Shown one piece after another: positions 1 to 6,182 of a DNA stretch of 7,394 nucleotides. Position 1 is the first letter of the stretch. Each line of letters begins with the position of its first letter. Position numbers and translations under genes: made by a program. The DNA is from CAJBLF01 sp964494005 (GTDB taxonomy: Bacteria > Patescibacteriota > Gracilibacteria > Absconditabacterales > Absconditicoccaceae): assembly GCA_964494005.1 (NCBI GenBank), contig CAZBQE010000045.1, positions 1 to 7,394 of the forward strand. Reading direction: 5' to 3'. The notes under the pieces are model-generated. The model was not told the origin of the DNA. It did not search any database and was given only the letters and a program-made list of their open reading frames with translations.

Positions 1-482
1 ATTTCTTCTTCTGTCGGTTCCGGATATTTGGTTTTATCGAGATTGTCGTAAGATTCTTTGGTTGCTTTCCGTGATTCAAGGAGAGTATTTTTAATTTCTA
101 CTTGTTGAGTGGTTTGATCTACTTGTTGAGTTAAATCATTATTTGTTATTATTATTTCTTTTAGTGATCATGTTTGGTTTTTAATAAATATATCCATATC
201 TTCCCATACTGCTGTAATTTGATCTTCTGGTGTTTTATTTTTGAGAATGTTTCAGAATCGTCCAAGATTTTTTTGTTGTATATACGATATTGTTTCTTCT
301 TGTGAAAAGAAATCACTTATTTTTGGTTGTTGAAAAATGTTTAGGAAAAAATCTTGCTTTCCTTCATTGTTTGGTAACTTTTCTTTGAGAGCATTTTCAA
401 TAGCAGTATTCTTTGTTTCTTTTGTTTTTTTGTTATCTGCTATTTCATTCGTTTTTTCTTGGTTTGGTAATGTTTCTGACAT
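1..482 (-). CDS. Hypothetical Lys/Glu/Asn-rich protein, C-terminus cut by window edge
   Basis: I do not recognise this protein. From the ATG at 482 the frame stays open to the left edge (160 codons, no stop reached) if UGA is read as Gly. Two UGA codons occur, at 252-254 and 168-170; under the standard code the gene would appear to end at 252. An in-frame TAA lies three codons before the ATG, which fixes the start. The first 40 or so residues are polar and low-complexity (K, E, N, T) with no signal peptide or membrane segment. A more ordered stretch follows (QQPKISDFF, then a WEDMDIF motif), then a Gln/Asn/Thr-rich part (about residues 115-145) that looks helical or coiled-coil. It begins 22 bases after the stop of the secreted protein gene at 505-1311 and is probably cotranscribed with it from the promoter at 1394-1421. 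No Shine-Dalgarno sequence is evident. Reality of the gene is likely; function unknown. Confidence 0.75.
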
Positions 483-504
483 ACAACTTTAATAAATAAA
501 TAAT

Positions 505-1311
505 TTATTTGGTAGCATCAAAAAGTTCTTGTACTTTTGTTGATGGTATAAAATTATTATCTTTGAATCGTTGTTCTGTTTGTAGTACTAAATTTTTTAT
601 TTGTGTATTGTTTTTTACATCTTCAGGTGAAAATTTTAACATTACCGCTTCAAGTTCTTGGCGTCCTTTTTCAAGTTCTTCTTGTGATTCTTGTAATTTT
701 TGTTGTTTTATTATTATTTCTTTTTTGAGTTGTTCAGTTTTTTCTTCTAATCTTTCGTAATATCATTTAAATCGCGTTTTATAATCTGTGTCAAATTTCT
801 CTATAAATCAAAATATATCATTAGAAAAGGTGTCTCCATATATATCTCCAAATGTTGATTTGTAAAATATTGAAAATTCTAATACACCAATAATTAAGCC
901 TGTTTTTATTTTGGGATCTTCAATATTTACTATCATCTCATTCAAAAGTTTATTGGTTGCTTCTTTGTGTTCATCATCTCGGAAACTATTGACCATGGTG
1001 TTTAGATGCTCTTTCATGTCCGGATAATATTGATCTACGTTCTGTACTGCGAAATCGAGGGCGTTGATAGTATCACTTGGCATCATCTCAAACTTCGCTA
1101 CTTTTTCTTCCGCCTTTTTGCTGTCCATTTTTACAACAATCTCTTTGTCTGGGTTTTTTTTCAAGACTTCCTTGATCTCTTTTTGTACTGATTTGCTTGT
1201 AGGGTTTGCATTTACGTTCAACGTGATAAGGAGGGTAGCGCCGACTATGGTTATCGCTTTGATGAATTTGTTGTTTCATGTCTTTGCTGTGTGTTTGATC
1301 TTATTGAGCAT
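505..1311 (-). CDS. Secreted protein of unknown function with signal peptide and coiled coil
   Basis: The protein has 268 residues, ending in TAA (505-507). Three UGA codons read as Gly: 1276-1278 (residue 12, inside the signal peptide region), 808-810 and 763-765. The ATG at 1311 is chosen because it supplies a full Sec signal peptide: a basic stretch (KIKHTAK, NNKFIK), a hydrophobic core (AITIVGATLLITL, residues 19-31) and a likely cleavage site VNA|NP after residue 35. Starting later, at the TTG at 1221, would remove it. The mature part is charged and mostly helical. Residues of roughly 180-230 (EEKTEQLKKEI, KLQESQEELEKGRQELEAV) form a probable coiled coil. I recognise no enzyme motif or known domain. 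It is the first gene after a strong promoter and leads a two-gene unit with 1-482. Export and coiled coil suggest an envelope or surface role; that is inference. Confidence 0.85.
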
Positions 1312-1317
1312 AGTGAT

Positions 1318-1342
1318 AGGTAGAAGGTAAAAAGGTAGAAGG
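1318..1342. repeat. 10-bp direct repeat in the leader of the secreted-protein gene
   Basis: AGGTAGAAGG occurs at 1318-1327 and again at 1333-1342, a 15-base period. In the mRNA this reads as two CCTTCTACCT blocks just before the start codon at 1311, giving a pyrimidine-rich leader without a recognisable ribosome binding site. Role unknown. Confidence 0.6.
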
Positions 1343-1393
1343 CGACCGAATTGTTGATTAAACAATACAGAATTTCCACCCGGGTACAAGTAA

Positions 1394-1421
1394 ATTATAT
1401 GTATTTTTGTACTTTTGTCAA
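1394..1421 (-). promoter_or_regulatory. Sigma70-type promoter for the secreted-protein operon
   Basis: On the minus strand TTGACA (1416-1421) and TATAAT (1394-1399) match both consensus hexamers perfectly, separated by 16 bases (1400-1415). Transcription would start near 1387, leaving a leader of about 75 bases before the ATG at 1311. It lies downstream of the terminator at 1464-1487, so the pair of genes at 1-1311 is an independent unit. Confidence 0.8.
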
Positions 1422-1463
1422 ATATTTTAAACTCAAGAATCTGAGAAAAAATCTGATATATCT

Positions 1464-1487
1464 GAAAAAGGCGATCACTGATCGCCT
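1464..1487 (-). terminator. Rho-independent terminator after the nucleotidyltransferase-like gene
   Basis: On the minus strand the inverted repeat AGGCGATCA-G-TGATCGCCT (1469-1487) is followed at once by a T run (1465-1469) in the transcript. The stem is perfect, so the loop must be the central bases. It sits about 85 bases after the stop codon at 1573. A second hairpin, ATCCGC-GTA-GCGGAT (1559-1573), overlaps that stop codon but has no T run. Confidence 0.85.
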
Positions 1488-1572
1488 CCCGATGACTGAC
1501 TAGTATAGGTCTACAAATATTTTGAATTTTCTTGTCCCTTTTCCTGATTCCTTATCCCATCCGCGTAGCGGA

Positions 1573-2757
1573 TTAGAGTATCTTTTTGATCGGCGTGATG
1601 AAGAGGTTTTTGAGCATGTACATCTCGTAGAAATAGGCGAAGGATTCGTTCCTGTTCTTGATTCAGATATGTTCTATACTTTGGGTTATTTTTTTGAGGT
1701 TTTTGGCAATTTTTTTTAGTTCTTCGGGTTTGTAGGTTTCCTCTTTTTGGGAAAAAGATTTGACAGCATCGAGAATGGTATATTTTTCGCCTAGGACGTC
1801 TTTTTTGAGCATAGCGAGCATATCGTTTTGTAAGTAGTCGATGTATTGGTTGAGTTCTTTTTTGTAGCTTCAGAGTTTTTTGTAGAAGCTGGTGAACTGG
1901 TATTTTTTGCTGTCTTTCCTTTTGATGATAGCGCGGTATTCTTTGACGATTTCTTGCATCATTTTTTTGATTCGCGGAAATTCTTTGATAGCGCTATTGA
2001 TGTATTTGGATCTGTGCTGCTGAGGGAGTTTTTTGTATTCGTTGACGGTGAAGCTAATAAATTTTAGTACGCTTTCGGGAGAAGCATCTTCTCCTTGTTT
2101 ATCAAGAAGTGAAATGATACTGAAGAGTCTCATGCCATCTTTGGCTTTGCTATGTACATCAGTGAAACGGTAGATATTGTTTCGGATGATTTCTTTGAGG
2201 AAGTTCATAGCGTAGCCTTGGGCGATTGCTTTGTAGCTAAGCATAGGTATTTCTAAAATTTTTTTTCCTTCTTTGATTTTGATATGAGTGAGGTCTTTGT
2301 TCATAACTCCGAGGTTGGTGAGTCCGTTACCGTTTTTTTCGGGGAAGAGTTCCGTCATTACTCAGAAAATGGTGTAGCTTACTCTGATATTGCCATTTTC
2401 TAGAAGGCGTTCAAGTAGTTTTCTGTCTATGGTTTCTGGATGGATTCTTTCGTATTTTTTGACTTCGATTTCTTGGTTGTCGATGGTATATTTTGTTCTA
2501 AAAACGGTTTTGAGGATAACCTCATTTGCGTAGGGATCTTTTCTGAGTTTGTAATAAAATTCTAACAATTCATCAATACTTTTGCCGTTTCGATCCAAAG
2601 CTGCGTCTAGATCTTCAGGAATTTTGTTCCAACGGGGAATAGTTCGGAAGAGTACTAGGCTTCCTGTATAGGTATAGTTGTAGGTATTGAACAGTTTGGC
2701 ATTCTGGGCGAATACTTTACTGTAGAGTGCTTTGTAGTATCTTTTTCCTTGCTGCAT
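1573..2757 (-). CDS. Probable nucleotidyltransferase-fold protein, AbiEii/AbiGii-like
   Basis: The protein has 394 residues and ends in TAA. UGA-Gly codons at 2362-2364, 1870-1872 and 1663-1665 join what look like separate frames. Residues 32-51 (TGSLVLF, R42, then IPEDLDAAL) resemble the nucleotidyltransferase signature G-[GS]...R...D-x-D, with D49 and D51 as candidate metal ligands. NQEIEV further on could give the third acidic residue. Later come LSYKAIAQGYAMNFL and HSKAKDGMRLFSII, which recall the 'aeKl.al...R.KDlyDl' part of AbiEii-type toxins. The C-terminal third is Lys-rich and helical. The match is by motif only, with no strong GG motif, so the family call is tentative. The ATG at 2757 is preferred over an in-frame TTG at 2874 because a good promoter lies between them. 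No antitoxin-like partner gene is adjacent. A terminator follows at 1464-1487. Confidence 0.85.
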
Positions 2758-2786
2758 CGCTTCTTGTAAATAAAAGCTTAAAATAA

Positions 2787-2814
2787 AGTATATTCGGTTT
2801 TTGTATTTTTGCAA
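2787..2814 (-). promoter_or_regulatory. Likely promoter of the nucleotidyltransferase-like gene
   Basis: On the minus strand TTGCAA (2809-2814) and TATACT (2787-2792) are separated by 16 bases. A start near 2780 would leave a leader of about 25 bases before the ATG at 2757. This placement argues against translation from the TTG at 2874, which lies upstream of the promoter. Confidence 0.6.
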
Positions 2815-2849
2815 ATGTTTTATTTTTTTCTGTAAAATATGTTTTATTT

Positions 2850-3071
2850 TTATTTGGGGCTTTTCGTGCCCCAAACCCCACGACCAATATTTTTACCAAA
2901 TCCTCCACCACTATGTGGTCCCCCTCCTTTAAAACAAAGGAGGAAAACAAAAACATTGGATAAAAAGATCAAGCCGGATGCTATACTCTGGATAGATGTT
3001 TCATAACCCCATGACCTACGCCTCGCCTCCAACCCCGGAGTACTCCGGGGGCCCATTCCGGACTCGTCCAT
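2850..3071 (-). CDS. Doubtful small membrane protein, 73 residues
   Basis: An ATG-to-TAA frame inside the palindrome-rich island. The N-terminal 30 residues are polar with an Arg cluster (EARRRSWGYE). One hydrophobic segment follows (about residues 31-47, IASGLIFLSNVFVFLLCF), then a Gly-rich basic tail (KGGGPHSGGGFGKN, GRGVWGTKSPK). The membrane segment plus Gly-rich tail is not obvious random translation, and the frame stays open upstream of the ATG to a TAA near 3165. Against it: no ribosome binding site at 3071, all glycines are GGN, a second open frame overlaps it (2717-2956), and much of its sequence is made of inverted repeats. It could be a fortuitous reading of a repeat element or structured RNA. 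Confidence 0.3.
   Translation of the reverse strand: MDESGMGPRSTPGLEARRRSWGYETSIQSIASGLIFLSNVFVFLLCFKGGGPHSGGGFGKNIGRGVWGTKSPK
2856..2943. repeat. Cluster of three short perfect inverted repeats
   Basis: Three perfect hairpins lie close together: GGGGC-N7-GCCCC (2856-2872), ACCAC-TAT-GTGGT (2907-2919) and CCTCCTTT-AAAAC-AAAGGAGG (2923-2943). None is followed by a T run that would make it a standard terminator. The last places an AAAGGAGG Shine-Dalgarno-like motif on both strands, but no convincing start codon follows at the right distance on either. Confidence 0.7.
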
Positions 3072-3122
3072 GTATGTTGCTTTATCTACGATGAGATTAC
3101 TATCTCGTGGCGAGCATCCGGC
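2973..3122. repeat. Inverted-repeat-bounded segment with an 18-bp central palindrome
   Basis: GCCGGATGCT (2973-2982) and AGCATCCGGC (3113-3122) are perfect 10-bp inverted repeats bounding about 130 bases. Between them lies the perfect palindrome CCCCGGAGTACTCCGGGG (3033-3050), richer in GC than the flanks. A smaller hairpin, GAGAT-TACT-ATCTC (3093-3106), is also inside. The 8-mer CGGATGCT recurs at 3188-3195. The layout could be a small non-autonomous mobile element or a structured RNA; the sequence alone does not decide. Confidence 0.55.
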
Positions 3123-3320
3123 GTTGTTGTATAGTTGATCTTTATTGTTTGATTGTGTATTGATTGTTTTTTAGTGGTGGAAAAAGGCGGATGCTTGTTC
3201 TGCATTAGCTACGATAATATTCGCCCTTACACTTTTTTTTATTTAGCGTAAAGGACGCTTCCCGTAGCTTCGTACGGGACAAGCGCGAGCGTCCCTACAA
3301 TATGTATATTTTTCTAAGGT
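3072..3320. other. Gene-free stretch downstream of clpC
   Basis: No ATG-initiated frame of useful length, tRNA or other known RNA is recognisable here. It contains the right arm of the inverted repeat ending at 3122, partial direct repeats around CTACGAT (3086 and 3211 areas), a T run at about 3232-3240, and the nested palindrome at 3247-3297. For the minus-strand clpC transcript the palindrome is followed by an A run rather than a T run, so no canonical intrinsic terminator for clpC is visible. Confidence 0.6.
3247..3297. repeat. Nested palindromic element downstream of clpC
   Basis: Outer arms GGACGC (3253-3258) and GCGTCC (3289-3294) enclose inner arms CCCGTA (3261-3266) and TACGGG (3273-3278) around the loop GCTTCG. 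The edges read GTAAAG and CCCTAC. This GC-rich double-stem design resembles interspersed palindromic repeats of other genomes (REP-like). It may also help stop or protect the end of the clpC transcript, though no T run follows. Confidence 0.65.
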
Positions 3321-5897
3321 CTATTTACTTTTTTTGATTTTCATAATTTCAGCAATCAATTTTGGTTCTATCTCGTCTTGGATGTATCTATCGAGCGGTC
3401 TTGCACCGTATTGAGGGTCATAAATTTTTTCGATAATGTCTTTGATTTGTTTGTTGCTATATTTTGGCAATTTGATATCTGAATGATGTTTCCATGCATT
3501 GAGGAATTCATTGATCTTGTTGCTCATTATGGTAATCAATGTTTCTTTGTCGAGATGTCTAAAGACGATTTTGTAATCTATTCTATTGAGGAGTTCTGGT
3601 GTCAGGAAATTTTTCATCTCTTCAAATACTCTTGCTTTGACTTGATCAAAATCCCTCTCTTGTTTATCTGCTTTTGCTCCTGTAGAGAAACCAATTGTGC
3701 TTTGTTTTTTGACGAATTCTTCTGAACCAATGTTTGAAGTCATGATGATGATGGTATTTTTGAAATCGACCATTCTTCCTTTGGCGTCTTTGAGATGTCC
3801 TTCGTCGAGAATCTGTAATAAAATATTTAATACATCGGTAGATGCTTTTTCTATTTCATCAAATAATATCACTGAATACGGTTTTCTTCTGACTGCTTCG
3901 GTGAGTCCGCCTCCTTCTTCATATCCGACGTATCCCGCAGGAGAACCGATCAATTTGGAAACTGAATATTTTTCCATAAATTCGGACATATCGATTCTGA
4001 TCATCGCTTCTGGATTACCGAAATATTCTTTGGCAATCAATTTTGCTAGATAAGTCTTACCAACTCCGCTTGGTCCGAGACATAAGAACGATCCGATAGG
4101 TTTGGTATATTTGATTACTGATAATCTACTTCTGGTGAGTGTTTTGACGACTGCATCCACGGCTTCGTCTTGTCCGACAATGTTTTTTTTCAATTCTTTG
4201 GATAATCTTCTAAGCTTTTCTATTTCTGATTCGTTGACAATATTTGTTGGAATGCCGGTTTTGTCAGCAAGTACATTTCCAATATCATCTTTGGTGATGA
4301 TTGGTCTGAGATGGGTCGGGATGTTTTTGTTACTTCTGATTTTGAGCATTTCTTGTTTTGCTTCTTCTTCTTTGGCTTTGAGTTCCGCAGCGCCGAAGTA
4401 ATCTTGTTTTTCTATTGCTTCTTCGATCTTGGTTTGAATCTTTGCTAAGGTTTCTTCAAATTTTTTGTAGTCTTTGTCGTTGTCCAATTTTTGATTCATG
4501 GTGGATTTTCTTGCACAGGCTTCATCGATGATATCAAGTGCTTTGTCCGGTAAATATTTGTTCATCATATATCTTTTGCTGAGAGTGATGGCTATATCGA
4601 GTGCATCATCATCTATCTGTACGCCGTGAAAATCTTCGTAGGTTTTTTTGAGTCCTGAAAGGATTTGTGTGGTCGCTTCATTGTCTGGTTCATTGACGAT
4701 TACTTCTTGGAATCTTCTTTTGAGTGCTTGATCTTTTTCGATGTATTTTTGATATTCATTAAAGGTTGTTGATCCAATAAGTTTAATTTTCCCTCTCGAC
4801 AATAACGGTTTCAACATTTGTGCTGCATCACCGTTTTCTTGTCCTCCTGCACCAATAATAGTGTGGATTTCATCGATAAAGAGGATGATATTATTAGTCG
4901 GATCGATAGCTTCTTCAAGGATAGATTTCATTCTGGATTCAAATTCTCCCCTATATTTTGTTCCTGCGACTAGGGTTCCCATATCGAGCAGGAATATTTT
5001 TTTGTTTTTGAGCTTGTCAGGTACTTCGCCTTTGACTAATCTTTGTGCTAATCCTTCTACAATGGCAGTTTTTCCGACACCAGCTTCTCCGATGAGGAGT
5101 GGATTGTTTTTGTTTTTTCTGAGAAGCGTGTAAATGATTTGATTGATTTCATTGTCTCTTCCAAAAATCGGATCAATTGTTCCGTCTTTGACTTCTTTGG
5201 TCAAGTCGGTTCCGAAATATTCGATGGTGAGCTTTTTTTCTTCTTTGTTTGTTTTGTCGCCCGTGATGACATTGTCTTTTTCGACAATTTCACTTTCTAC
5301 GGCATCAAGCAACATATTGATGTTGTTCATCTTTTGCATTTTTTCTATTTTCATGAGCTGTATCTTGTTAACATCTAAATTGAACGTTACAAAGATTTTA
5401 CTCAAGACTTCCAAAAAAGCAAATAGTCACATCTGTGAAATCATAGGGATTTTGGTGAGTTTTTTGTAGTTCTCTACTATGGTTTTGGGGTCAATATGCT
5501 TACTGTATAAGTAGTTGGTAAATTGGTTTGACATATCATGAAATGATGCCAGGAATAGTATATCCAAGTCCAATTTTTTGGTTGTTTCGTTGATATGTTT
5601 GATAATGGTGTGATCTAATTTTTTGCTGAATGGAAGGTGTTTTTCTGGTTTAGAAGGTCTGATGGTTTTCATATTTTGGTATTTGCTTTGAAAATATTCT
5701 TCACATATTTCTTTGGAAACGCCTATGAGTTTCCATAAAATATCTTTGAGTTCTTTATTTTCCAAAAACTTTGCTATTCACCAAAAAAGATCTTCTCCAT
5801 GGATAGTTCTTTGTTTGTTGGTGGATGCAAGTGTATGTGCGTGGGTGATACATGAGATGGAGTGGGTCGTAAGTAACGTCTTGATTTCAGAAAACAT
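3321..5897 (-). CDS. clpC: ClpC-type AAA+ unfoldase of the Clp protease
   Basis: ATP-driven unfoldase that feeds substrates to ClpP in the cytoplasm. The protein has 858 residues, normal for ClpC, and ends in TAG. Residues 1-150 form a divergent double Clp_N domain (the second repeat starts at LPFSKKLD). AAA module 1 has Walker A GEAGVGKT (270-277), pore loop GTKYRGEFE (312-320), Walker B ILFIDEIH (338-345) and Arg fingers ALKRRF (391-396). A short UVR-like middle helix (EAIEKQDYFGAAELK, about 492-506) marks ClpC rather than ClpB. Module 2 has GPSGVGKT (608-615), pore loop GYVGYEEGG, Walker B VILFDEIEK (676-684), LNRID (770-774) and sensor-2 GARPLDR (831-837). The IGF tripeptide (735-737) is the expected ClpP-docking loop. 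The ATG at 5897 is chosen because it gives the complete N-domain; UGA-Gly codons at residues 40 and 157 would break the gene under the standard code. Divergent from alr. Confidence 0.95.
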
Positions 5898-5933
5898 ATG
5901 TTTCGTCGTTTTATATAAAAATCAGGTGTTCTT

Positions 5934-5961
5934 ACCATATTTTTTTATGTTGAGAATGCAA
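5934..5961 (-). promoter_or_regulatory. Possible clpC promoter
   Basis: On the minus strand TTGCAT (5956-5961) and TATGGT (5934-5939) are separated by 16 bases, giving a leader of roughly 30 bases before the ATG at 5897. The -10 match is modest. I see no CtsR-like or CIRCE operator nearby, so heat-shock control of the usual kinds is not supported. Confidence 0.4.
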
Positions 5962-5996
5962 TGAAAAAATAGAGAATAGGGATTGTGTTTTCTGTT

Positions 5997-6024
5997 AGCT
6001 TCAAGTTCAAAGCTTCAAGCTCAA
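5997..6024. repeat. Two-copy 14-bp tandem repeat
   Basis: AGCTTCAAGTTCAA (5997-6010) is followed directly by AGCTTCAAGCTCAA (6011-6024), one mismatch. It lies between the divergent clpC and alr genes. Role unknown. Confidence 0.7.
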
Positions 6025-6053
6025 AGTCGCATTGTAGCTAATAAACAGCTTTA

Positions 6054-6104
6054 GGCTTGAATATTTCTATTTTCTGTTAAAGTTAGCTTGGCTTGAATAT
6101 TTCT
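6054..6104. repeat. 15-bp direct repeat between clpC and alr
   Basis: GGCTTGAATATTTCT is repeated exactly at 6054-6068 and 6090-6104, a 36-base period. TTTCTGTTA also occurs twice (5988-5996 and 6071-6079), and TTAGCTT (6083-6089) pairs with AAGCTAA (6116-6122). The 36-base phase is between three and four helical turns. The copies could be regulator sites upstream of alr or simple duplications. Confidence 0.65.
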
Positions 6105-6142
6105 TACTGAAATGTAAGCTAAATTGTTGAAGTGTTAAAATG

Positions 6143-6177
6143 TTTAAATGTTATTTTGCTACTTTATACTTTATACT
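6143..6177 (+). promoter_or_regulatory. alr promoter with doubled -10 box; leaderless start likely
   Basis: Two TATACT hexamers occur in tandem (6165-6170 and 6172-6177). The first has a weak -35, TTTAAA (6143-6148), at 16 bases. From the second hexamer only five bases remain before the ATG at 6183, so transcription would begin at or within a few bases of the start codon. No room is left for a ribosome binding site. Confidence 0.5.
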
Positions 6178-6182
6178 ACAAC

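Noticed and set aside
509..2067. Plus-strand frames at 509-760, 1006-1330, 1522-1719 and 1846-2067
   Set aside because: Antisense to the minus-strand genes or running through the terminator region, with low-complexity Phe/Ser/Val products typical of shadows.
2362..2874. Two separate genes at 1870-2358 and 2362-2874
   Set aside because: Same frame with a single UGA between; reading it as Gly gives one continuous protein. The TTG start at 2874 lies upstream of the likely promoter.
2717..2956. Open frame of 79 codons on the minus strand
   Set aside because: It overlaps the start of the nucleotidyltransferase-like gene and the palindrome island in another frame, and shows no domain or ribosome binding site.
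3051..3071. GGAC-GA-GTCC on the minus strand as part of a hammerhead ribozyme
   Set aside because: The CUGAUGA and GAAA core elements are not present in the needed arrangement.
3483..5469. Several plus-strand open frames opposite clpC
   Set aside because: They are antisense shadows of a well-conserved gene and show no features of their own.
5427..5765. Separate small gene upstream of a shorter clp gene starting at a TTG (5414 or 5765)
   Set aside because: It is in the same frame, separated only by UGA, and supplies the Clp N-domain that ClpC should have.
5997..6104. CRISPR-like array
   Set aside because: Only two copies of each repeat, of differing kinds, with no spacer-repeat regularity and no cas genes.
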